A stretch of 41,642 nucleotides of DNA from Ectothiorhodospiraceae bacterium (GTDB lineage Bacteria; Pseudomonadota; Gammaproteobacteria; Nitrococcales; Aquisalimonadaceae). Below, piece after piece: positions 1 to 8,185 of this stretch (positions are counted from its first letter, which is position 1; each line of letters begins with the position of its first letter). The translations under genes were made by a program, and so were the position numbers. The notes below the pieces were generated by a model that did no database searches, had not been told where the DNA came from, and saw nothing but the letters and a program-made list of their open reading frames with translations. Where the stretch lies: positions 1 to 41,642 of the forward strand of contig JAFIFV010000138.1 of NCBI GenBank assembly GCA_020831845.1. The letters are read 5' to 3'.

Positions 1-80
1 GGCGGGTTGGTGTTTCCGCCGGCGGTTGGGGGGGCCGAAAACGGTGTGGACGTGTATTCGGGAGGCGCTGTACCTGATCG

Positions 81-476
81 TCAGGCGGATTTCTTGACGG
101 TCGTGGCGGCCTGACTGGCCTGCTTGCGAGCGGTCTCGCCAGCCTTCTCGACGCCTTCCTGGGTGAGTTTCTGCACTTCCTCGCCGAAGCTCCGCTGCAG
201 TTGCATCAGCGTCTGCATGTCGCCGGACATCTTCTCGCTGATGGTCTTCATCAGTTCCGCGTGCCTGCTCACGTAGGCCTGGAGCGAGTTGCCATCCTGC
301 ACCTGCTGCAGTGCGCGCAGGTCGTCAAGACCCAGCTCGGAATAACCCTTGAGGGCTTCCATCTGGAAGTCGGTGACCTTGGCTACGTGATTCACCATGG
401 CAGACTGCAACTTGCGAGCGGGTTGCATTGCCTGCTCAAGCTGGGCGTTCGATTGGCTCAGCATTTCCGTGAACAT
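81..476 (-). CDS. Phasin family protein (PHA granule-associated)
   Basis: Predicted 131-residue phasin, a small amphipathic protein that coats polyhydroxyalkanoate granules in the cytoplasm. The sequence is almost wholly helical and rich in Gln, Ala, Lys and Glu. It opens with MFTEMLSQSNAQ, continues with a phasin-type core (VTDFQMEALKGYSELGLDDLRALQ) and ends in an Ala/Lys-rich tail (ATTVKKSA), as phasin_2 family members do. The reading frame is open 21 codons further upstream, but the ATG at 476 is preferred because AGGAG lies 7 nt before it. No pha synthase gene is visible; the window edge is close. A promoter with a palindrome over its -35 lies upstream. The phasin assignment rests on length, composition and motif style, so it is good but not absolute. 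Confidence 0.85.
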   Translation of the reverse strand: MFTEMLSQSNAQLEQAMQPARKLQSAMVNHVAKVTDFQMEALKGYSELGLDDLRALQQVQDGNSLQAYVSRHAELMKTISEKMSGDMQTLMQLQRSFGEEVQKLTQEGVEKAGETARKQASQAATTVKKSA

Positions 477-893
477 GTCATGTCTCCTGGAAAATTGGAA
501 TAATACGAAAGATGGTGCAGTGCGACAGCACCACATCAACTATAGCAGATTGCCGCAGTGCAGCAACTTGCTGCAAGTCAAGAAAATTTCCAAAAAAACC
601 AAACGTTACGAACTTGCGCTCTGTTTAAGGTAGCACAATTAGCCTGTGTGCCGGCAAAGGGCTATAATCGTCCTTCTACAATTTGACCTCAGGTGCTCCG
701 GCTTGGTGGTGTGTGGCCAGCCGCGCTATCGCCCGAAAATCGATCCCTCCAGTGGACGACCATCTCTGGCCTCGCTGTTGACAGGCCAATCATTGCAAGG
801 ATTCAGGGCACGGATCGGTACGCATGATGATCGATCCGCAGAGCGCGGACGCCGGAGCATGACTCGAAAAGCAGCCATAAGGAGGTTGTGCCT
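477..893. other. Divergent intergenic region phasin / KamA
   Basis: This 417-bp gene-free stretch separates two divergent genes. It holds the phasin promoter (539-575) and, toward kamA, a TATAAT at 663-668 with a poor -35 (TTAGCC, 639-644) and a TTGACA at 778-783 without a good -10. If TATAAT is used, the kamA leader would be about 220 nt. I could not fold it into a recognised riboswitch; a lysine riboswitch is not evident. Confidence 0.4.
539..575 (-). promoter_or_regulatory. Candidate phasin promoter with 17-bp palindrome over the -35
   Basis: Read on the minus strand, TTGCTG (566-561), a 16-nt spacer and an extended -10 TGC-TATAGT (544-539) form a plausible sigma-70 promoter 63 nt before the phasin start. 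The -35 lies inside the palindrome TGCAGCAACTTGCTGCA (559-575), with 8-bp arms and a 1-nt centre. PhaR-type repressors of phasin genes are known to bind TGC-rich palindromes, so this is a candidate PhaR operator (inference). Confidence 0.45.
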
Positions 894-2264
894 GTGAGCC
901 AGACCGTACCTCTGCAGGCCCCGCGGGGCGACGAGCTCATGGAACCCCGTCGGTTCCAGGTATTCACCACTCGCAACATGGACCAGATTCCGGGGATCCA
1001 GCGCATGACCAGCGAAGCCCGGTTCGCCATGCAGGTGGTGGCAAACGTGTTGCCGTTCCGCGTGAATGAGTACGTGCTCAACGAACTGATCGATTGGGAA
1101 CGGACGCCGGACGATCCCATCTATCAGCTCACCATCCCGCAAGAGGGCATGCTGGCGCCGGAGCATTTCAGCCGCATGGCTGACGCGTTGCGAAAGGACG
1201 CTGATCGTGCGGAGATCCAGCGCATCGCGTGGGAGATCCGCAACGATCTGAATCCGCACCCCGCCGGCCAGATGGATCTGAACGTGCCGGAGCATCAGGG
1301 AGAGAAAGTGGAGGGCATGCAGCACAAGTACCGGGAGACGGTGCTGTTCTTCCCCAGCCAGGGGCAGGTCTGCCATTCCTACTGCACGTTCTGTTTCCGC
1401 TGGGCGCAATTTGTCGGGGACAAGGAGTTGCGCTTTGCCTCCAACGAAGCGGATGGCCTGATCGATTATCTGCGTGCCCATCAGGAAGTCACCGACCTGC
1501 TGGTGACCGGTGGCGACCCGATGGTGATGAAGACCAGAAACCTCGCACAGTACCTGGAGCCGCTGCTGCAGCCCGAACTGGACCACGTCCAGACCGTACG
1601 CATTGGAACGAAGGCGCTCACCTTCTGGCCGTATCGCTTCGTGACCGACAAGGATGCGGACGAGTTGCTGCGCTTGCTGGAGCGTCTGGTGGCTGCCGGC
1701 AAGCACGTGGCCGTCATGGCGCACTACAACCATCCGCAGGAGCTCTCCACGCCGGTGGCCCGCGAGGCCATTCGTCGTTTGCGCGATACCGGCGCCGAGA
1801 TCCGCTCCCAGGGCCCGCTGCTCAATCACATCAACAACGATGCCGGCGCCTGGGCCGCGATGTGGCGGGAGCAGGTGCGGCTGGGCATTATTCCCTACTA
1901 CATGTTCGTGGAGCGCGACACCGGTGCCCGCCGGTACTTCGAAGTGCCGTTGGCGCAGGCCTGGGAGGTCTACCGCTCTGCCATGCAGCAGGTGTCCGGG
2001 CTCGGGCGTACCGCTCGCGGGCCGTCCATGAGCGCGGATCCGGGCAAGGTGGAAATCCAGGGCGTGACGGAAATCCACGGCGAGAAGGTGTTCATGCTGC
2101 GCTTCATCCAGGGCCGCAACCCCGACTGGGTCCAGCGCCCGTTCTTCGCGAAGTACGACCCCGAGGCCACCTGGCTGAACCACCTGAAGCCCGCGTTCGG
2201 CGAGGAGCGCTTCTTCTTCGAGGATGAATACGAGCGCATGGTGGCTGAGAAAATGGGCTCGTAG
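894..2264 (+). CDS. KamA-family radical SAM aminomutase (lysine 2,3-aminomutase-like)
   Basis: About 456 residues. KamA-family enzymes use S-adenosylmethionine, a [4Fe-4S] cluster and PLP to shift an amino group, classically lysine to beta-lysine. The radical SAM motif CHSYCTFC (CxxxCxxC) lies near residues 160-167, followed by the SAM-binding LLVTGGDPMVM. SADPGKVEIQG near the C-terminus matches the region carrying the PLP lysine. It is longer than EpmB (about 340 aa), which acts on EF-P, and nearer to catabolic or osmolyte aminomutases. No epmA, no ablB acetyltransferase and no lysine fermentation genes are adjacent, so the substrate is open. GTG at 894 is preferred over GTG at 888, because GGAGG (881-885) is 8 nt from the first and only 2 nt from the second. 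A hairpin follows the stop. Confidence 0.88.
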   Translation: MSQTVPLQAPRGDELMEPRRFQVFTTRNMDQIPGIQRMTSEARFAMQVVANVLPFRVNEYVLNELIDWERTPDDPIYQLTIPQEGMLAPEHFSRMADALRKDADRAEIQRIAWEIRNDLNPHPAGQMDLNVPEHQGEKVEGMQHKYRETVLFFPSQGQVCHSYCTFCFRWAQFVGDKELRFASNEADGLIDYLRAHQEVTDLLVTGGDPMVMKTRNLAQYLEPLLQPELDHVQTVRIGTKALTFWPYRFVTDKDADELLRLLERLVAAGKHVAVMAHYNHPQELSTPVAREAIRRLRDTGAEIRSQGPLLNHINNDAGAWAAMWREQVRLGIIPYYMFVERDTGARRYFEVPLAQAWEVYRSAMQQVSGLGRTARGPSMSADPGKVEIQGVTEIHGEKVFMLRFIQGRNPDWVQRPFFAKYDPEATWLNHLKPAFGEERFFFEDEYERMVAEKMGS

Positions 2265-2286
2265 CTCAAACCCGGCCGTCCCACCG

Positions 2287-2307
2287 TAGGGTGCTCAGAG
2301 CACCCTA
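2287..2307. terminator. Hairpin between convergent genes (REP-like)
   Basis: TAGGGTGCTC-A-GAGCACCCTA is a perfect 10-bp inverted repeat between the KamA gene and the convergent DUF3429 gene. There is no T-run, so it is at best a bidirectional or Rho-assisted terminator. It is preceded by G (GTAGGGTG...) and so also resembles a shortened member of the GTAG-led REP family found elsewhere in the window. Confidence 0.5.
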
Positions 2308-2317
2308 TGGCGCTCTG

Positions 2318-2764
2318 TCAGGCGTTTCCGCTCAAGGCGACGAGGATTGCCACCAGGCAGGCGACCACGACGATGGTGAGCGCGGCACGCAGCGTGCGGA
2401 ACCAGGCCGGCAGGCTGAGGCGCATGTCCAGCAGGAAACAGGCGGGGAAGCAGACGATCAGGACCCCAAGCGTAAAGCGATCGGATAGCAGCAAGGCTAC
2501 CCAGGCCAGCAGCGCCGGGAACACGCTCAGGGCAAGCAGGCTGTGCTGGCTATCCGGCTTCTGGAGGATCCAACCCCACTGGATGCCGCCCAGGAACGAG
2601 AGAATGACGGCGCCGTACAGCGTCGCCGCGCCAACCGTCCAACGCCCCACGGGGCTGTCGCCGATGGTCCATGCGGCAAGGGCACCAAGTATGAACGGGA
2701 TGGCCCCGGCTGCGCCGAGGTAAACGGCGGTCTTGCGGGTATCTCTGGGTAGGTGTAGCTGCAT
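2318..2764 (-). CDS. DUF3429 family inner-membrane protein
   Basis: 148 residues with about five hydrophobic segments and short loops. The pattern GAAGAIPFILGALAAW, followed by ATLYGAVILSFLGGIQWGW, is typical of DUF3429 proteins, whose function is unknown. It is the last gene of a leftward folE-folX-DUF3429 group, 31 bp after folX. Its start has GAGGA 10 nt upstream. Family assignment is from recognised sequence style; no biochemical role can be given. Confidence 0.78.
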   Translation of the reverse strand: MQLHLPRDTRKTAVYLGAAGAIPFILGALAAWTIGDSPVGRWTVGAATLYGAVILSFLGGIQWGWILQKPDSQHSLLALSVFPALLAWVALLLSDRFTLGVLIVCFPACFLLDMRLSLPAWFRTLRAALTIVVVACLVAILVALSGNA

Positions 2765-2795
2765 CCTTGGCTGGTCCTCGCGGGCTTTGCCGGCG

Positions 2796-3200
2796 CTACG
2801 CCTCGCGGCGGGCGCTCATGCTCAGGGAAACGGAGTCCGAGAAGCGTAGCGCATGGGGCTTGTCCACTTCCACCTGTGCCCAGTGCACGGCCCGGTGTTC
2901 CAGCACGGTGGCGAGTATGTCGTGAACCAGTTTTTCCAGCAGCAGAAAACGGTTGTTCTCCACCAGATCGATGACTTGTTTGGTAATCGTGCGGTAGTTC
3001 AGAGCCTCCTCCGGGCGGTCCGACCTGGCGGCGCGCAGGGCATCGTAGTCCACGGTGATGTTGACCACCACGTCCTGGCGCTTTTCCTGCTCTTCCTTGT
3101 TGAAGCCGACATAGGTCCTGAGGCGTAGTGCCTTGACGCGGATACGGGAGAACTCCAGCGACGCAATCGTGGGCTCGAACATCGGATCTGGTGCAGACAT
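2796..3200 (-). CDS. folX: Dihydroneopterin triphosphate 2'-epimerase FolX
   Basis: 134 residues. FolX converts 7,8-dihydroneopterin triphosphate to its 2'-epimer (dihydromonapterin triphosphate), leading to tetrahydromonapterin, a cofactor for phenylalanine hydroxylase in Pseudomonas-like bacteria. The segments LRLRTYVGFNKEE, ALNYRTITKQ, NRFLLLEKL and VEVDKPHALRFSDSVS match E. coli FolX more closely than FolB aldolase. The frame is open 36 codons further upstream in a low-complexity Arg-rich stretch; ATG 3200 is chosen because GGAGG lies 8 nt before it. It lies 155 bp downstream of folE, which supplies its substrate. The reductase FolM, needed to finish the pathway, is not in the window. Confidence 0.9.
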   Translation of the reverse strand: MSAPDPMFEPTIASLEFSRIRVKALRLRTYVGFNKEEQEKRQDVVVNITVDYDALRAARSDRPEEALNYRTITKQVIDLVENNRFLLLEKLVHDILATVLEHRAVHWAQVEVDKPHALRFSDSVSLSMSARREA

Positions 3201-3355
3201 GCCTTCTACCTCCTTCCATGCCGGCTCCGGCGGACTCTGGCGTCGCCGTCGCCGTATTATTCCCGCTTGCCCGCGCCCGCTACGCCTGCGCGTCAGTGCC
3301 TTTACCATCGCCGGCTCCCTTGCTTACAAAGCCCACGAAGCCTGGTTGAGAGACA

Positions 3356-3916
3356 CTAGGACCTGATGAGTTGCAGGAACTCATTCCTGGTGGGTTGCGA
3401 CTGACGGAACGTGCCCAGCATCACGGAAGTGCTCATCTCGGAGTTCTGCTTTGAGACGCCGCGCATCATCATGCACATGTGCTTGGCGGAAATCTGCACC
3501 GCCACGCCCTTGGCGCCGGTCACGTTCTGCAGCGCCTCGGCGATCTCGCGGGTCAGATTCTCCTGGATCTGCAGCCGACGGGCATACATATCCACGATGC
3601 GGGCGATTTTCGACAAGCCGATCACCTTGCCGTCAGGTATGTAGGCGACGTTTGCACGGCCGATGAAGGGCAGCAGGTGGTGCTCGCACAGGGAATACAG
3701 CTCGATATCGCGAACGATGATCATCTCGTCGTTGTCCGCGGAGAAAATGGCCCCGTTTACCAACTCGTCCAGGTTCTGCCGATAGCCCTGGGTCAGAAAC
3801 TCGAAAGCCTGGGCCGCCCGAGCGGGTGTCTTGACAAGACCTTCCCGTTTCACGTCCTCGCCAATGGAGGTAATGATCTGTTCGAAACACCGAGTCATGT
3901 CTTCAGTGTGCATCAC
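3356..3916 (-). CDS. folE: GTP cyclohydrolase I, type 1
   Basis: 186 residues. Catalyses GTP to 7,8-dihydroneopterin triphosphate, the first step to folate and monapterin. The zinc site and active centre are complete: [10 protein letters not shown] (Cys, His) and KHMCMMMRG (second Cys), plus [18 protein letters not shown] and LTREIAEAL. This is the zinc-dependent FolE1 type, not FolE2. The frame starts GTG-ATG (3916 and 3913); both are possible and the upstream GATGAG is weak. First gene of the group with folX and DUF3429. The promoter region carries a double TGTACA element, suggesting dedicated control. Confidence 0.95.
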   Translation of the reverse strand: MMHTEDMTRCFEQIITSIGEDVKREGLVKTPARAAQAFEFLTQGYRQNLDELVNGAIFSADNDEMIIVRDIELYSLCEHHLLPFIGRANVAYIPDGKVIGLSKIARIVDMYARRLQIQENLTREIAEALQNVTGAKGVAVQISAKHMCMMMRGVSKQNSEMSTSVMLGTFRQSQPTRNEFLQLIRS

Positions 3917-3947
3917 GGCTCATCTTCTATAGCTCGTCAAAAACGAC

Positions 3948-3976
3948 ACAATAATTGTACATCAATTGTACATTGT
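3948..3976 (-). promoter_or_regulatory. Candidate operator: TGTACA-N5-TGTACA before folE
   Basis: Two TGTACA hexamers, each a palindrome, lie at 3956-3961 and 3967-3972. They are 11 bp apart (one helical turn) and embedded in a direct repeat AATTGTACAT. On the minus strand they fall between a possible -10 (TATTGT, 3953-3948) and a weak -35 (ACAATG, 3976-3971), about 35-65 nt before folE. Candidate readers are MerR-type regulators such as class II LitR. From memory, unverified: folE is light-induced under this regulator in Pseudomonas, and T(G/A)TACA motifs are used. Confidence 0.45.
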
Positions 3977-4154
3977 CGTGTCCAAAATATTACACCGCTG
4001 ATTATCCAGACAATCGCGGAGTGATTCACCCTTGGTACCACCTTTCGGATGTCTGGAAGTATGGCAGTCAATGGTGAAGCGCGGGCCCTGGCCCTGGGGT
4101 TGCCCGGTCGTGCGAGCATCCCCGGAATGACCTGAGCGCGACGGTCTGGATGGT

Positions 4155-7100
4155 TCAGCGGTTCCCCAACTGGTCCAGCGGCACCGGCATGTCGATGCCG
4201 TAACCCTGCGCGTAGTCAAGCCCGATGCCGCGCAGCCGGTTCCTCACCGTCTCGGTTTCCACGAATTCGGCCACGGTGAGCTTGCCTAGGTGATGGCTCA
4301 ACTCGTGGATCGATTTCACCATGGCGTCATCGGAGCCGTCGCGGTCCAGATCGCGGATGAATTCGCCGTCGATCTTCAGGTAGTCGGCCGGCAGGTTCTT
4401 CAGGTAGGAATAGGAGGACAGGCCGCTGCCGAAATCGTCCAGCGCGAACCGGCAGCCCATGTGCTTGAGCGCGCGTATCATGTCCGCCGCGAGGGCTAGG
4501 TTGGCCACGGCGGCGGTTTCCGTGACCTCGAAGCAGACCCGCTGCGGTGTCACCCGGTAGCGCTTGAACTGCGCCCGCAGGTAGTCCATGAAGCCCACAT
4601 CGTTCAGTGTCTGGCCGGACAGGTTGATGGTCAGCGCGTCCACGTCGTGAAGTCGCGTGGGATTATTGCTCATCCATCGCAGCACTTCCGAGATCACCCA
4701 GCGGTCCAGGGCAGGCATGCGGCCGAAACGCTCCGCAGAGGGAATGAACTGATCCGGCCGCATGGCGCCGCGGTCATCCCCGGCGATAGCCATCAGCACT
4801 TCGTACATGGGCGGCCAGCCGCTTTGCTGCAGTGGGTCAATGCGTTGGCAACGGAGGCTGATCAGGCCGGCATCCAGCGCCTGGTCCACGCGCGTCGCCT
4901 GATCCATGCTCTTGCGCAGCTCCGCCATCTCGGCGTCGCCGGGGCGGTAGACGTGGACCCGGTTTCCGCCTGCTTCCTTGGCAGCAAAACAGGCGTTGTC
5001 CGCATCCCGTAGCAGGTCTTCCATGGTATGCGTTTCGCGGGAGAAGGGCACCACCCCGATGCTTCCGGTGATCCTCACGCTCTGGTTCTGGGCACTGAAC
5101 TTGCGCCCCTGTAACGCATTCAGCAGTTCCGTGGCGAACCGTGCGCCGGTATCCCCGCTACTGCGCACCAGCAGGACAGCGAATTCATCGCCGCCCATGC
5201 GCGCGACCAGCCCGCGCTTGCCAGACCTCTCCTTGAGCAGCGAGGCCAGTTGCTTCAGTACCTGGTCGCCGCCGCCGTGACCCAGCTTGTGATTGACCAC
5301 CTTGAAGTCGTCCAGCGCAAGCTGGAGCAGCACGTGCTGATGGCGTTCAGAGGCCGGACGCTGGAGCAGGTGGCGTACCCGGCGTTCCATGGCGTGGCGA
5401 TTCAGCAGACCAGTGAGCGGATCGTGGTTGGCTTCGTGGGTCAACTGCTTGTTCATCTTGACCAGCATGTCCTGCCATCGCCGCTCGGTGGCTGGCGCAT
5501 TCAGGTCACTGTCAGCATCGGCCTCCTTTTCGCCCAACCGTCGTGCGAGTTCGCCCAGTGTCAGTTCGGCTGTCTTCTGGCCCGCGCGATTGACGAATAC
5601 GAAACGGTCGCGCCTGCGGCTGGCCCATGCCAGCCGCAATGGCTGCCGCTGGCCGGCCTCGTCGCGGAAATAGACCCAGTCGCCCAGCTCGAGAAGCTTG
5701 GCCTGGCCCAGCCACTCCTGGGGCAGATCGTCCGCCGCGTCCGCCAGCGCTGTGACCTGCTCCCCTTTGTAGAGCCGGCAGGGGGGGTGCTCGTCGCTAT
5801 CCGTCGGACGTTTCAGCCACTGGCCCAACTGGCGGGTCAGCTGGCCCGCACGATCCGTCGGCACATTGCCGCGTTGCAGTGCCTGCTCGATGTAGAACAG
5901 CAGCTTGTTCGGCTCCTTGAGCGGCTGTCGCGGCATGGTCGGTGAGCCGATGCCGCGTAACAGCATATCCAGTGCCTTGAGACTGTTGTCCCATTCGCCG
6001 GGGTCCTTGTCCCTGCGCAGCTCCAGCAGGACCAGTCGATTCCTCCACCCCTGATCCAGGAGGTCCAGCACCGGCTCTGGAACCTGTTTGCCTTCCAGTC
6101 GTCGCGCCAGCGCCCGCTCCACTTCCTGGCGCGCCTGGTCCAGTCGCTGGGAGCCCTCGCAGGACTGCCGAATGCGCTCCATGCCGGCTTCCTGGATGCG
6201 GCGGGCCTTGTTGGCGCTCTGTTCCAGCAGGCCGGTTGCTTCCTCGATGTACGACGGGTCATCGCGGTACGTTTCCAGTGCGCGACGGATGGCAGGGGAG
6301 AATGTCGCTTCCAGTTGTTCGCGTTCGCCACCGCTAAGCGTGGCCAGCGATTCGGTGGCGCGATCCAGCGCGTCGATAAGACGGTGCAGAGGCAGATCCC
6401 GGTTTTTCAGGAAGTGTCCGTGGCGCATTTCCTCCTGCAGCGCCAGCGGCATGATCTGCCGGCTCCAATTGCGGAAGAAACCGGCCTCGTCCGACTCCTC
6501 GGGGCGTAGTTCGGAGAACCATTGGTCCATCAGGTCGACGGTTTCACGCTGTTCTCCGGCCAGATGCATGGGCTGGCCCGGCCGAAGGCCGGCAAGCTGT
6601 GCTGCCAGTTGCTCGCTCAACGACTGGCCGGGCTGCAGCGGTGTGTCGCTGCCAAGGCGCTCCACTGCTTCCAGCACGAGATCCGGCGGGGCGGGTGCCC
6701 CCACCTGCTGTGGTTCAGGGACGCCGGAGTCCGGCCTGGAGCGGCCGGAGCGAAACAGCTCGCGTACCGTTCGGTACAACGAGCCGAGTCCCTGGGTCGT
6801 GTTAGATGGTGACGACTCGGTGGCGTCCAGTAGCGCGTTGCCAGCCTGTTCCTCGTTGCTGGCTGCCGGCTGGTCGGACCGCTGACGGCGGGCTGCGGCA
6901 GGGCTGCTCTGCACCTTCGCCACGCGCAGCTTTTCGTTCTCCAGATCGGGCAGCACGCCGTTTTCCCTGAGGCGGGCGTTGATGCCGTCGTAGAGCACGC
7001 TGAGCTGATTCAGTACAGTCTTGCCAAAAGCGGGGTACAGGACCTCCTTGCACCTCGGGTCGGGTCGGAAGGTCCGCAGCCGGTGTGCAAGCAGGTGCGA

Positions 7101-7952
7101 GAGCGCAGTCGGGGAAAGCGGGTTGCTCCGCTCGTCAATGGGCTTGCCAACGGCATGGGCAAGACGGCGCTGCAGCAGGCGGAGCGCCCGAATAGCGCGC
7201 GTCTCCGCCCGGGTGACAGCCTCGGAGCGCAGCAGCCAGTCCTCGAACTCACCCTCGTCCACCAGCGCCAGCTCGCCTTCTTCCTGCTGTCCGCGTTCTT
7301 CCTCGATGCTGAAATGGCCCAGCGACCCCCAGTGCTGCAGCACCTCGGTCACAATGTCGGAACCGAAGTGCCGCCGGTGGTTCTTCAGCAGCTTGATGCC
7401 GCCGAAATAGGCTGCCTGGTCGGTGGGGCTGGTGGTGCGGTCGGCGGCGGCAAGCAGCGCACCTTCCGCTTGCAGCAGGAAGGTTTCCAGCCGATCCCTC
7501 AGGTAGTCGGTGATCAATTCCCCGCAGCCTTGCAGCAATCCCAGATAACGGCGGCGTTGATCGTTGGAGGTCTGTGTCCGGGCGGCGGTGTTGGCCACCG
7601 GCTGCCGTTCCGCGCTCAGGTCGCTCTCCGCCACGGTGAGCAGGGCATTGATCAGATCCTGCTGGGGGTGCTCGAACGCAACCCCGAACCCGTCACCAGC
7701 GTCCCTGACAAGCCGCGCGCGGGCAGAGCGCCGGCGACTGGTTACAGGGTCCCTGATGCTGATGCTTAGCCAGGCGTCCCGCAAATGCCGTTGCCGTAGC
7801 CCCTGGGCCGCTGCCCGGGTGGAGGGCGACAGGAACACGCCGCCTTCGCAGACGTCCTGAATCTCGAATGCCAGCGGCCCATAGCCGTCACCACTGACCT
7901 CGGCGTCCCAGGTCACCGCGTGGCGGTGATATGTACGCCGCTCTGCAGTCAT
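4155..7952 (-). CDS. PilZ-DUF1631-GGDEF-EAL cyclic-di-GMP protein
   Basis: 1265 residues, cytoplasmic, no membrane segment seen. Order: PilZ-like domain (about 1-100; RTYHR and DVCEGG, so the usual Ser/Ala of DxSxxG is Cys); long helical DUF1631 region (about 110-750); GGDEF domain (about 835-1000) with an intact GGDEF near residue 919; EAL domain (about 1025-1260). The EAL signature reads EVL, but the other catalytic positions are present: NLSG, EVTET, DDFGSG, LKIDG, AEFVET and the AQGYG glutamine. The usual RxxD inhibitory site before GGDEF is absent. Both c-di-GMP synthesis and breakdown are therefore possible, with PilZ as a product sensor. Monocistronic and divergent from the rubredoxin reductase gene. 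Confidence 0.92.
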   Translation of the reverse strand: MTAERRTYHRHAVTWDAEVSGDGYGPLAFEIQDVCEGGVFLSPSTRAAAQGLRQRHLRDAWLSISIRDPVTSRRRSARARLVRDAGDGFGVAFEHPQQDLINALLTVAESDLSAERQPVANTAARTQTSNDQRRRYLGLLQGCGELITDYLRDRLETFLLQAEGALLAAADRTTSPTDQAAYFGGIKLLKNHRRHFGSDIVTEVLQHWGSLGHFSIEEERGQQEEGELALVDEGEFEDWLLRSEAVTRAETRAIRALRLLQRRLAHAVGKPIDERSNPLSPTALSHLLAHRLRTFRPDPRCKEVLYPAFGKTVLNQLSVLYDGINARLRENGVLPDLENEKLRVAKVQSSPAAARRQRSDQPAASNEEQAGNALLDATESSPSNTTQGLGSLYRTVRELFRSGRSRPDSGVPEPQQVGAPAPPDLVLEAVERLGSDTPLQPGQSLSEQLAAQLAGLRPGQPMHLAGEQRETVDLMDQWFSELRPEESDEAGFFRNWSRQIMPLALQEEMRHGHFLKNRDLPLHRLIDALDRATESLATLSGGEREQLEATFSPAIRRALETYRDDPSYIEEATGLLEQSANKARRIQEAGMERIRQSCEGSQRLDQARQEVERALARRLEGKQVPEPVLDLLDQGWRNRLVLLELRRDKDPGEWDNSLKALDMLLRGIGSPTMPRQPLKEPNKLLFYIEQALQRGNVPTDRAGQLTRQLGQWLKRPTDSDEHPPCRLYKGEQVTALADAADDLPQEWLGQAKLLELGDWVYFRDEAGQRQPLRLAWASRRRDRFVFVNRAGQKTAELTLGELARRLGEKEADADSDLNAPATERRWQDMLVKMNKQLTHEANHDPLTGLLNRHAMERRVRHLLQRPASERHQHVLLQLALDDFKVVNHKLGHGGGDQVLKQLASLLKERSGKRGLVARMGGDEFAVLLVRSSGDTGARFATELLNALQGRKFSAQNQSVRITGSIGVVPFSRETHTMEDLLRDADNACFAAKEAGGNRVHVYRPGDAEMAELRKSMDQATRVDQALDAGLISLRCQRIDPLQQSGWPPMYEVLMAIAGDDRGAMRPDQFIPSAERFGRMPALDRWVISEVLRWMSNNPTRLHDVDALTINLSGQTLNDVGFMDYLRAQFKRYRVTPQRVCFEVTETAAVANLALAADMIRALKHMGCRFALDDFGSGLSSYSYLKNLPADYLKIDGEFIRDLDRDGSDDAMVKSIHELSHHLGKLTVAEFVETETVRNRLRGIGLDYAQGYGIDMPVPLDQLGNR

Positions 7953-8185
7953 GCCACACCCTCGGATTATGGTTTTGTGTCACGGCAGTATAATGGCTCC
8001 CGGGGGTAATCCGTAAATCATTCATTCCCCGGGGAACGCGGGAATTTTGCGGCGACAACGCTTGCGTACCCGCTGCCTGGAAACGCAATCCGCAGGAACA
8101 TGCGGTACCCTCGTCCGTGCGTGCCTCCCCCACCGCTGCCGCGGCTGACCGGGTGCGGCTGAAACCATCCGAAAGGGAGACTGTC

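Noticed and set aside
594..890. Lysine riboswitch before the KamA gene
   Set aside because: The leader may be about 220 nt, but none of the conserved L-box segments could be recognised.
4770..4830. EAL domain inactive because the signature reads EVL
   Set aside because: EVL is a known tolerated variant, and the remaining catalytic residues (N, E, D, K, E, Q) are all present.
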